Below are positions 12,481 to 22,162 of a DNA stretch of 64,000 nucleotides, one piece after another. Within the stretch, counting starts at the first letter, position 1. Every line of letters begins with the position of its first letter. The notes under the pieces were generated by a model, which saw nothing but the letters and a program-made list of their open reading frames with translations, was not told where the DNA came from and made no database searches. The stretch lies in the NCBI GenBank assembly GCA_033977485.1, contig CM066989.1, positions 36,396,595-36,460,594 of the forward strand. Reading direction: 5' to 3'. Both the position numbers and the translations under genes were made by a program. Origin of the DNA: Hydrangea macrophylla (taxonomy: Eukaryota > Streptophyta > Magnoliopsida > Cornales > Hydrangeaceae).

Positions 12481-13262
12481 TCAACATTCTGAACAACTGC
12501 TTTTCTCGAAGCCGTTCAACACCAATCTCAAGTGCTTATCATGTTCTTTCAGACTCTTTGAGTAAATGAGAATATCATCAATAAAGACAATAACAAATTC
12601 ATTTAAATGTGTTTTATAAACTCGACTCATTAAATCCATAAACACAGCCGGTGCATTGGTTACCCCAAATGGCATTACAAAAAACTCATAATGACCGTAC
12701 CGAGTTCTAAAGGTAGTCTTCTCTACATCCTCTGCTTTTACCTTCAGTCGATGATATCTCGATCTCAAATCAATTTTCAAAAACACTTGAGCCCCTTATA
12801 GTTATCAAATAAATCATCAATCCGTGGAAATGGGTACTTGTTTTTATTAGTGACCTTGTTGATCTCACGATAATCGATACACATCCTCATCGTCCTGTCT
12901 TTTTTTTTCACAAAAAGAACCGGTGCACCCCATGGTGATACACTTGGCTGAATGACCCCCTTATCCAATAACTCCTGTAACTGAGTCTTCAACTCTTTCA
13001 ACTCTACTGGAGCCATTCTATATGGTGCCTGCGAAATGGGTTGTGTTCCCGGTATCACATCTATGCTGAATTCGATCTCCCTCTCAATCAAAACACTTGG
13101 TAGTTCTTCTAGAAATACATCGGGAAATTCTTTAACCACCGGTATGTCTTCCAACTTTAGTTCCGTACTTCTAGTATTCGATATGCTACAAAGAAAACCT
13201 TCACACCCCTTTTTTATTAAACGGCAAGCCTTGATGGCAAATACTAAACAAGGTGGTGACAC
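12481..13262 (-). pseudogene. pol: Gypsy reverse transcriptase (frame-broken)
   Basis: Two overlapping minus-strand frames (13262-12777 and 12786-12481) together cover the RT. The first shows [20 protein letters not shown], the [20 protein letters not shown] block and [14 protein letters not shown]. The second shows [27 protein letters not shown] and the palm motif [10 protein letters not shown] with both aspartates intact. The frame changes near 12780, where relatives read ...GATVFSKIDLRSGYHQ. Most RT motifs are preserved, so the copy is not ancient, but it is not translatable as a single protein. Confidence 0.9.
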
Positions 13263-13443
13263 AACACCTATCCCTTGGAAAGAAAAGACTCCACGAGTCG
13301 GTGCTTGGAATTCTACCCTTTTATTCTCATAATCAATGACCGTGTAATTTAATTATAACCAATCCATCCCCAAGAAGACGTCGAAATGTTGAATTACTAG
13401 TGGTACTAAATTGGCAGCTAACACTTCATCATTGATTTTAACT

Positions 13444-13714
13444 TTACAATATTCTATAAACTCCCAAACTGACCAATAATCTTTTCAACGGAACATCAAC
13501 AGATAAATCATATTCTAGAAGTTCAATGGGTACATTCATATTTCTAGCGAATTGATGTGATACAAACGAGTGTGTAGAACCAGAATCCATTAACACATTA
13601 GCAGGTGTTGAACAGATAAGGACTTTACCTGACACGACCGTGTTAGTAACGGTGGTCTCCCCTGGGTTAAGTTGGAAATAACAGCCCTGATGTTGTTCCC
13701 TTCCTTGAGGTGGT
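13444..13714 (-). pseudogene. pol: Gypsy protease region
   Basis: The minus strand from 13635 encodes VLMDSGSTHSFVSHQFA, which contains the retropepsin active-site triad DSG in its usual chromovirus context. Relatives read (V/L)DSGATHSF(I/V). Upstream, 13714 marks the junction with the nested Tat-type element, which separates this protease from gag. The region between the protease and RT (13443-13263) holds broken linker sequence only. Confidence 0.82.
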
Positions 13715-15064
13715 TGATCTTGTCAGAATCAAGATATAAAAGTATTCTTTACTTTTTAAAAGATTTGCAGTGTGGAAGTAAAGGTCGAACCCACAGAGAT
13801 TGATTACTACAGCGACTTAATTTTAAAACCTAAGTCTAGTTAATTAGGAAAAACGGATTTTGATCTGGATTTAATTAAACTAATAACAATAAAAATAAAT
13901 CTAAACTATGAAAGCGATTAAAAGTGTTTTTAATGAATATGTAAAGGGAACCTAGGATTGCAAATCCACCACTAGCTTCATAATAGGAATATTTATGAAT
14001 TACTTTAGCTTATTACATTGGATGAATATGGGGAATTGTAGCTACAAGCCCAATTCCTCCGACAAGAAGATAATCATGGTTCAAGCACCAACATAATCCA
14101 TCTTCGGATAGCACGAATTATCTCACACTAAACTAGGGTTGTGATCTAATCCGTCTAACCTAGGCATGGACTATTCGGATACTTGATAGCACGAATAAAT
14201 AAAGCACCATCACATGTAAACAACCTAAACAAGCACAGCAAGAATAGATCGTTGAGCACATCACAGTCAAAATAGATCTAAGACAAGAATAAATTCTGAG
14301 AGCAATGATTTAATCAATAGTAGTACGATTTATTTATAAAAATCCTCTAAACATGTGACTGTCATCCATACATAATACAACTAAAATAAAAGCATAAATA
14401 AAACCCTATTACTCGTCTAGGGCTTCATTGAAACCCTAGATCAATGATCTAGCCGTCCATAGAAGTAATAGATGGCAAGTAGTTGATGGAGGAGGCCATG
14501 GAAACCCTTGGTCTTCTTCTTCTTCTCCTTGCTTCCCTCTCTTCAATGGCTGGAAGTATGGTTGTAGAATGTGTGTATAATAATTGCCAACCCTCTAATT
14601 GAGTAAATTTAGAGTTTATATAGATTTACAACATGTTTTGGAAGCCTTTACAACTCGAAACGGACTGAAACTGATGTAATTTACAGTCTGGACGTCGTTT
14701 AGCAGTCTCGTTTGCACAGGAGTCTTCAGTATACTGAAATACGCAACTTTGGTTTTTGGGCATATCGCGCGAGCGGGTCGCGCTAGCGCGACGTTTGGAC
14801 CTTCGCGCGCGCGGATCGCACGAGCGAATCTGGGAATCTCGCGCGAGCGATTTCTGGTTCTTCGCGGGCGCGGGTCGCGCGCGCGACTTGGCTTTTTCAG
14901 CTTCTTTCTTTCTGACTTTTCACCCTGTTTAACCTGGTTTAGTTAATTTCTTCCAAAACCTGTCAGAAAATAGAAAACGAAGTAAAAATATACAAAAACA
15001 GGATAAAAAGGTACTAACAAATGCTCGTTAAAGCGTATAATCAGGATTAGTTCTCTCCCGATCA
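13715..15064 (-). repeat. 3' LTR of the Tat-type element (1,350 bp)
   Basis: It runs from TGATCTTGTCAGAATC to TCTCTCCCGATCA. A minus-strand TATATAAA lies at 14622-14615. Upstream of it on the minus strand (14758-14890) is a cluster of CGCGCGAGCG-type CpG palindromes. Base-level markers (TCTTCGGATAGC, CATGGACTATTC) match the distal unit C of the opposite LTR rather than units A and B. Confidence 0.9.
14615..14890 (-). promoter_or_regulatory. Tat LTR promoter: TATA box and CGCGCGAGCG cluster
   Basis: On the minus strand TATATAAA is at 14622-14615. CpG-dense, self-complementary words (TCGCGCGAGCG, GCGCGCGCG) cluster 140-270 bp upstream. The arrangement suggests a promoter with a dense, methylatable upstream element. 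Function is inferred. Confidence 0.5.
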
Positions 15065-17224
15065 CACCCCCAAACCTACATTTTGCTAGTCCTCGAGCAA
15101 AACTAAAAATAAAAACTACTAATAAAAATCTATTCCATTTTCGTATGGATCACGATTGCATTTAGCGTATGCAACAAGCCTTTTAAACCCCTAGGTGTCC
15201 CTAGTCGGACGAGTAAAGTCTCGTGAGGGTTCTCGTCAACAAGTTACCCACAACCATCTTTATTAACTTATTAATTTAAAAACTTTTATTTAAAAACGAA
15301 AAACATAAAATTCAATACTCCTTATTATACAACAAAGATTTGAAATAGAATAACGAACAAGAAGAAACGGAATCAAACGTTCACCTACATCATGAAAAAC
15401 AATCTCAAGCACATGCATCGTATAAATCAATAGAGTTTCTCATAAAATTGCACGTGTGTGATATGGTAGTCAAATGAACACACGCATGTCATGAACATGG
15501 AATATAGCTCGGATAACCATCTAACTATGCTTCGACTACGAATCTCACAATGTCAATTACACTCTAAAATGAAACACTCAGAAACAGGTGTAATTTTTTT
15601 CTAATATATGTGAGTAAAGGAAATATATTTTCAAAACGAGAAATGCTCACATATGACATGAAAAAGACGCATGACACGAAAAAACAGTAGTCTCATGGAT
15701 AGGATGCCAATAATCAAGAGAAATTAATCATTACCATGTTTTAATCCCCCTCCCATCGTTTTCATATCCGAACCATGTTTTCTAGGATCAAATAGGATTT
15801 TTCAAAGGTTGTAATGTGGCTCAGGCAATGAAAAAGGATAGAACGGATTAATTGGGTAGGTTTAGAATGGCATTGTAAGGCATGTTCGATCTCTTTCATT
15901 CTTCTTCTACACACTTTCATCTTTTCTTTCTCTTCATTCCTTTTCATTCATTTTTCTTCCATTTTTTTTTCCAACCTTCCTCTTCTTTATTTTTTTCCTT
16001 TTCCTTTTTCCTTCTCGTTGCTGTTGAAACAAATATTCAATAAATAACACGGCAACCACCCCAATAGCATATTGTCTTTTTCTTTTCAATCACACATGGC
16101 CTTAACACCACTAAAAGTTGATCAATCTTTCAGGGGTGAACTCCAAGTTGATCAGGTTGGAGCTTTTAAAGAGGATAATGGTGAACAAAGAAAAAAATGG
16201 CATTTTAATGGCTCAAAGGGCGAACTAAGGAAATTTTTATCTTTTATCGGTCGGCAGTAAACAAAGAAGGCCTAAAATCATGTCCTAGGTAATACGGTTC
16301 TTCAATGTTTACAATGGAAGATTATTTAGCATGGTAACAAATATTTTAACTTGACTATCAACCAAAACAAGAATAATGAGACTAAACAACGAGTTAATGC
16401 GCTATTTCAATGAAATTCGATAATATGTACTTATAACCCTCGAAAAAGAAAAGATAGGCTCAAAAGCTCACCGGGTCTAGTCTCCACCATATGTTATCTA
16501 GAAATCCGAATCATATTATAGTTCACAACCAACATGTATTCAAGCGACTACGTGCAGTGCATAGGTTTATGTGCAAATCTATGATATAAAACTACGATTC
16601 AAATAATACATAACCTAAAACGTTTCAACATGACTTTAGCAAATATTTAATCACATATTCTCTTGTTTATCATTCTATAACAAATCACATTACATACTAA
16701 GAAGTATCGGATTAAAATTGCAAAAACGTCAGTAATATCGTTTATTTAAACACACTTATTGAAAATTTTAAAATTTTGCATAAAATAATGTGCATGTGTG
16801 TGCATACCCCCAAACCTAAACCTTTCATTGTCCCTAATGAAACAATAAAATGAAAGAAAGGAGAGTAGGTAAGGAAGGAACGATAATACCTCGATCTGGA
16901 CAAGCATAAAGCAGGTGAACACACAAGAATGTGACAATAAAGTTCAATGTTACCTGTTACTACTAGATAAACGAAAAGAAACTAACCAAACTATTAAAAG
17001 TAAATGAAATCTAAATACAAAATATAAATCGATAAACTAATCAAAACTAAACTAAACGAATAGATGGAAAAGAAATAAACGAAAAAGTATGAATGTAATA
17101 AGGAAAACAACAACTAACTTGAACTTAAACTGAAACAAATAAACAAATATCATAAACGTAAAAACTATTAGAACCAGTGCGGGGGAAGGATACAAAAGAA
17201 AATATGCAGAAATGGGCCAAAAAT
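15065..17224 (-). other. Non-coding internal domain of the Tat-type element
   Basis: About 2.16 kb without protein similarity; the short open frames here are unconvincing. Next to the 3' LTR the minus strand reads GTAGGTTTGGGGGTG (15079-15065), a polypurine tract, preceded by a hairpin with TTTTGC/GCAAAA arms around 15083-15104. A second such module lies near 16805-16842: a TTTCATT/AATGAAA hairpin followed on the minus strand by GGTTTAGGTTTGGGGG. Next to the other LTR, 17219-17206 reads TGGCCCATTTCTGC, a candidate but atypical primer-binding site. Confidence 0.7.
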
Positions 17225-20200
17225 TGATCTTGTCAGAATCAAGATATAAAAAGTATACTTTACTTTTCTAAAGATTTGTAGTGTGAAAGTAAAGGTCGAA
17301 CCCACAGAGATTGATTACTACAGCAACTTAATTTTAAAACCTAAGTCTAATTAATTAGGAAAAACGGATTTTGATTTGGATTTAATTAAACTACTAACAA
17401 TAAAAATAAATCTAAACTATGAAAGCAATTAAAAGTGTTTTAAATAATATTTAAAGGAACCTAGGATTGCAAATCCACCACTAGCTTCATAATAGGAATA
17501 TTTATGAATTACTTTAGCTTATTACATTGGATGAATATGGGGAATTGTAGCTACAAGCCCAATTCCTCCGACAAGAAGATAATCATGGTTCAAGCACCAA
17601 CATAATCCATCTGCGGATAGCACGAATTATCTCACACTAAACTAGGGTTGTGATCTAATCCGTCTAACCTAGGCATGGAATATTCGGATACTTGATAGCA
17701 CGAATTAATAAAGCACCATCACATGTAAACAACCTAAACAAGCACAGCAAGAATAGATCGTTGAGCACATCACAGTCAAAATAGATCTAAGACAAGAATA
17801 AATTCTGAAAGTAATGATTTAATCAATTAAAAGCACGATTTATTTATAAAAATCCTCGGAACATGTGACTGTCATCCATACATAATAAAACTAAAATAAA
17901 AACATAAATAGAACCCTATTACTCATCTAGGGCTTCATTGAAACCCTAGATCGATGATCTAAGCTGCCATAGGAGTAGAGATCGGCAAGAGGTTGATGGA
18001 GGAGGCCATGGAAATCCTTGGTCTTCTTCTTCTTCTCCTTGCTTCTCCCTCTTCAAGGGCTGGAAGTGTGTGTATATGGCTGTATATGAATGTGTATAAT
18101 GATTGCCAACCCTCTAATTGAGTAAATTTAGAGTTTATATAGATTTACAACATGTTTTGAAAGCCTTTACAACTCGAAACGGACTGAAACGCATGTAATT
18201 TACAGTCTGGACGTCGTTTAGCAGTCTCGTTTGCACAGGAGTCTTCAGTATACTGAAATACGCAACTTTGGTTTTTGGGCATATCGCGCGAGCGGGTCGC
18301 GCGAGCGCGACTTTTGGTCCTTCGCGCGAGCGGATACCTAAGTCTAGTTAATTAGGAAAAACGGATTTTGATCTGGATTTAATTAAACTAATAACAATAA
18401 AAATAAATCTAAACTATGAAAGCGATTAAAAGTGTTTTTAATGAATATGTAAAGGGAACCTAGGATTGCAAATCCACCACTAGCTTCATAATAGGAATAT
18501 TTATGAATTACTTTAGCTTATTACATTGGATGAATATGGGGAATTGTAGCTACAAGCCCAATTCCTCCGACAAGAAGATAATCATGGTTCAAGCACCAAC
18601 ATAATCCATCTGCGGATAGCACGAATTATCTCACACTAAACTAGGGTTGTGATCTAATCCGTCTAACCTAGGCATGGAATATTCGGATACTTGATAGCAC
18701 GAATTAATAAAGCACCATCACATGTAAACAACCTAAACAAGCACAGCAAGAATAGATCGTTGAGCACATCACAGTCAAAATAGATCTAAGACAAGAATAA
18801 ATTCTGAAAGTATTGATTTAATCAATTAAAAGCACGATTTATTTATAAAAATCCTCGGAACATGTGACTGTCATCCATACATAATAAAACTAAAATAAAA
18901 ACATAAATAGAACCCTATTACTCATCTAGGGCTTCATTGAAACCCTAGATCGATGATCTAAGCTGCCATAGGAGTAGAGATTGGCAAGAGGTTGATGGAG
19001 GAGGCCATGGAAATCCTTGGTCTTCTTCTTCTTCTCCTTGCTTCTCCCTCTTCAAGGGCTGGAAGTGTGTGTATATGGCTGTATATGAATGTGTATAATG
19101 ATTGCCAACCCTCTAATTGAGTAAATTTAGAGTTTATATAGATTTACAACATGTTTTGAAAGCCTTTACAACTCGAAACGGACTGAAACGCATGTAATTT
19201 ACAGTCTGGACGTCGTTTAGCAGTCTCGTTTGCACAGGAGTCTTCAGTATACTGAAATACGCAACTTTGGTTTTTGGGCATATCGCGCGAGCGGGTCGCG
19301 CGAGCGCGACTTTTGGTCCTTCGCGCGAGCGGATACCTAAGTCTAGTTAATTAGGAAAAACGGATTTTGATCTGGATTTAATTAAACTAATAACAATAAA
19401 AATAAATCTAAACTATGAAAGCGATTAAAAGTGTTTTTAATGAATATGTAAAGGGAACCTAGGATTGCAAATCCACCACTAGCTTCATAATAGGAATATT
19501 TATGAATTACTTTAGCTTATTACATTGGATGAATATGGGGAATTGTAGCTACAAGCCCAATTCCTCCGACAAGAAGATAATCATGGTTCAAGCACCAACA
19601 TAATCCATCTTCGGATAGCACGAATTATCTCACACTAAACTAGGGTTGTGATCTAATCCGTCTAACCTAGGCATGGACTATTCGGATACTTGATAGCACG
19701 AATCAATAAAGCACCATCACAAGTAAACAACCTAAACAAGCACAGCAAGAATAGATCGTTGAGCACATCACAGTCAAAATAGATCTAAGACAAGAATAAA
19801 TTCTGAGAGCAATGATTTAATCAATAGTAGTACGATTTATTTATAAAAATCCTCTAAACATGTGACTGTCATCCATACATAATACAACTAAAATAAAAGC
19901 ATAAATAAAACCCTATTACTCGTCTAGGGCTTCATTGAAACCCTAGATCAATGATCTAGCCGTCCATAGAAGTAATAGATGGCAAGTAGTTGATGGAGGA
20001 GGCCATGGAAACCCTTGGTCTTCTTCTTCTTCTCCTTGCTTCCCTCTCTTCAATGGCTGGAAGTATGGTTGTAGAATGTGTGTATAATAATTGCCAACCC
20101 TCTAATTGAGTAAATTTAGAGTTTATATAGATTTACAACATGTTTTGGAAGCCTTTACAACTCGAAACGGACTGAAACTGATGTAATTTACAGTCTGGAC

Positions 20201-20583
20201 GTCGTTTAGCAGTCTCGTTTGCACAGGAGTCTTCAGTATACTGAAATACGCAACTTTGGTTTTGGGCATATCGCGCGAGCGGGTCGCGCGAGCGCGACGT
20301 TTGGACCTTCGCGCGCGCGGATCGCGCGAGCGAATCTGGGAATCTCGCGCGAGCGGATCGCGCGAGCGATTTCTGGTTCTTCGCGGGCGCGGGTCGCGCG
20401 CGCGACTTGGCTTTTTCAGCTTCTTTCTTTCTGACTTTTCACCCTGTTTAACCTGGTTTAGTTAATTTCTTCCAAAACCTGTCAGAAAATAGAAAACGAA
20501 GTAAAAATATACAAAAACAGGATAAAAAGGTACTAACAAATGCTCGTTAAAGCGTATAATCAGGATTAGTTCTCTCCCGATCA
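17225..20583 (-). repeat. 5' LTR expanded by tandem partial duplication (3,359 bp)
   Basis: Three stretches replace one 1.35-kb LTR: A (17225-18334), B (18335-19333, 999 bp) and C (19334-20583). At both internal junctions LTR offset about 1110 (GCGAGCGGA) is fused to offset about 115 (CCTAAGTCTAGTTAATTAG). A has its own variants (CATCTGCGGATAGC, GGAATATTCGG, GAATTAATAAAGC). C matches the 3' LTR (CATCTTCGGATAGC, GGACTATTCGG). B is C-like for its first ~110 bp and A-like afterwards, a recombinant. Confidence 0.9.
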
Positions 20584-20588
20584 GTGGT

Positions 20589-21640
20589 TGTTGTTGAGCT
20601 GGTCGTGATACTGATGCACTACTTGCGGTTGCACTAGAACCCCCTTGTCTCGGTCTATGATAGGTGTGCATTCGGTGTCCAAGCTCCCCACAGTTATGGC
20701 AAACCATTCCAATATCATCAGTACGCCTCATCGGAGTATAAGTATTTGGTCTCACCCCCAAAAAATTCTTCGTCACATAACCCATTTGTCGACAATGATT
20801 ACACACCGTTGTCGATAGATTGCATACACCCTAATGAAATTTTCCATATGTGTTACATCGTGGCTTGTTACCTCCACCACCCGAAGAACTCCTAAAACTT
20901 TATCGTTTTGAACTCCCTTGAACACTATATTGACTTGAGCTCAGCCTTTTGTATTGTTGAGTTATTGGTACTTACGAAGTTTATTGATACCCCATGTCTC
21001 TTTCGGCGATTGAAGCTACATCCAATGCCTCTGCGATTTTATCCAACCGTTGCACGGATACTTGGCGTCGAATCTCATCCCTAAGTCCTGTCACAAACTT
21101 TCTAGTTCGATCCCCTTCATTCGGTACTATGTTTTTAGCAAATCGTGCCAAACTTGTGAATTTGGCAGAGTACTCCCGAACTGTCATTCCCCTTTGTTTC
21201 AATTCCATGAACTCTTGAACTTTGAAATCTTTAAATAATTTCGGAAAGTACTACTTCTTGAAGAGTATTATAAAGTCCCTCCAAGTATTCGGCTTATCGG
21301 GTCCCAATTTTGTACGCCACTAGTACTGTGCTTCTTCTTTTAAAGTATCGGCGGCAAATAAAACCTATTGAGCCTCAAAACACAGAAGAACTTCTCCATA
21401 TCAAATAACCAAAAATCGTCTCTCATTGGATCAGTCTCCCCCCTGAATAGTGTCGGTTTCTGCTTGTAAAATTGTGAAATAGTGGTCACCTCCTCCCTCA
21501 GATTAGGATTTGGTTGATCACGTCTCCCTTCTATCGCATGAGTTTCAACTACTTGCACCAATCCGACAACCACTCTTACCATTTTTTCCATTTGCGTAGG
21601 CGGTGTCGAACCAGACAATTTCTCTCTGGCATTCACAATA
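20589..21640 (-). pseudogene. gag: Gypsy gag (broken), with degenerate zinc knuckles
   Basis: Minus-strand blocks are 21636-21340 (N-terminal capsid part, FYKQKPTLFRGETDP), 21208-20981 (RGMTVREYSAKFTSLARFA and FVTGLRDEIRRQV, typical Retrotrans_gag) and 20806-20589 (nucleocapsid). The two zinc knuckles are damaged. One reads CNHCRQMGYVTKNF, with histidine and last cysteine lost; the other CHNCGELGHRMHTY, with last cysteine replaced by tyrosine. Gag would form the virus-like particle and bind element RNA. The frame is cut at 20583 by the Tat-type insertion. Confidence 0.85.
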
Positions 21641-21750
21641 CAGTTTCACACACACACGTTATGTTTATACTTTTCAATGCATGCTCAACATCATTCAACA
21701 TGCCAAGTAAACGTGTCTGCATGATTTACACATTCATTAATCATTTATGC

Positions 21751-22089
21751 TTTTTTTTTTGAACATCGAATTACATTTATATATCAAGGAAAAAGCGATA
21801 GAGCATCGCAATTACATTTACAACGGTAAAACCCCGAAAAAACAAAGGACCAGGTTCCAATTTGAAACGAACTCCATTTGAGAGTTTCCTTAAAGGAACC
21901 ACCAAAAAATCACCCCCAAAAAGAAAACAACTATCTCACAACAAAAGTTAGCTATAATCACAGTAAAAATTTCGCCTAACGAAAACCATGTACAAGCCAA
22001 GCTCCTTCATGACGCAATAATTATGGCTGAAAAGCCAAAACTTTCCCTTGTTAGATCAGGCTGGACACCAAACAGCATTTAGTTAACAG
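21751..22089 (-). mobile_element. 5'-truncated LINE 3' end, TSD CATTTATGC(TT)
   Basis: An 11-bp direct repeat CATTTATGCTT (21742-21752 and 22090-22100) flanks a 339-bp insert. It begins on the plus strand with ten T, i.e. a 3' poly-A tail on the minus strand. The minus-strand sequence before the tail, TGATATATAAATGTAATTCG, is the kind of short 3' end seen in plant LINEs. Variable TSD length, poly-A and 5' truncation indicate target-primed reverse transcription. It lies in the gypsy leader between PBS and gag. Confidence 0.82.
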
Positions 22090-22145
22090 CATTTATGCTT
22101 ATTACATGTCATAATCGTCTCTCATCCCCAAGGCTCTAACCTATT

Positions 22146-22157
22146 GCTTTGATACCA
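22146..22157 (-). promoter_or_regulatory. Primer-binding site for initiator tRNA-Met
   Basis: The minus strand reads TGGTATCAAAGC, starting 5 nt inside the 5' LTR end. It differs by one base from TGGTATCAGAGC, the complement of plant initiator tRNA-Met used by many Ty3/gypsy and Copia elements. It fixes 22163-24574 as the 5' LTR. Confidence 0.88.
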
Positions 22158-22162
22158 AAAAT

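Larger units (their letters stand above)
13715..20583 (-). mobile_element. Non-autonomous Tat-type LTR element, 6.9 kb, TSD GTGGT
   Basis: Perfect 5-bp duplications GTGGT (13710-13714 and 20584-20588) bound the element. Termini are TGATC and GATCA. The simple LTR is 13715-15064, the internal region 15065-17224, and the other LTR is expanded (17225-20583). Minus-strand orientation follows from a G-rich polypurine tract beside 15064, the adjacent TTTTGCTCGAGGACTAGCAA hairpin typical of Athila/Tat elements, and minus-strand TATATAAA boxes. No gag or pol frame exists, so it would need helper proteins. It interrupts the gypsy element between gag and protease. Confidence 0.88.

Noticed and set aside
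14749..14946. Arg/Ala-rich open frames through CGCGCGAGCG repeats (also at 20219-20465)
   Set aside because: They run through LTR promoter palindromes; GC-rich repeats remove stops by chance.
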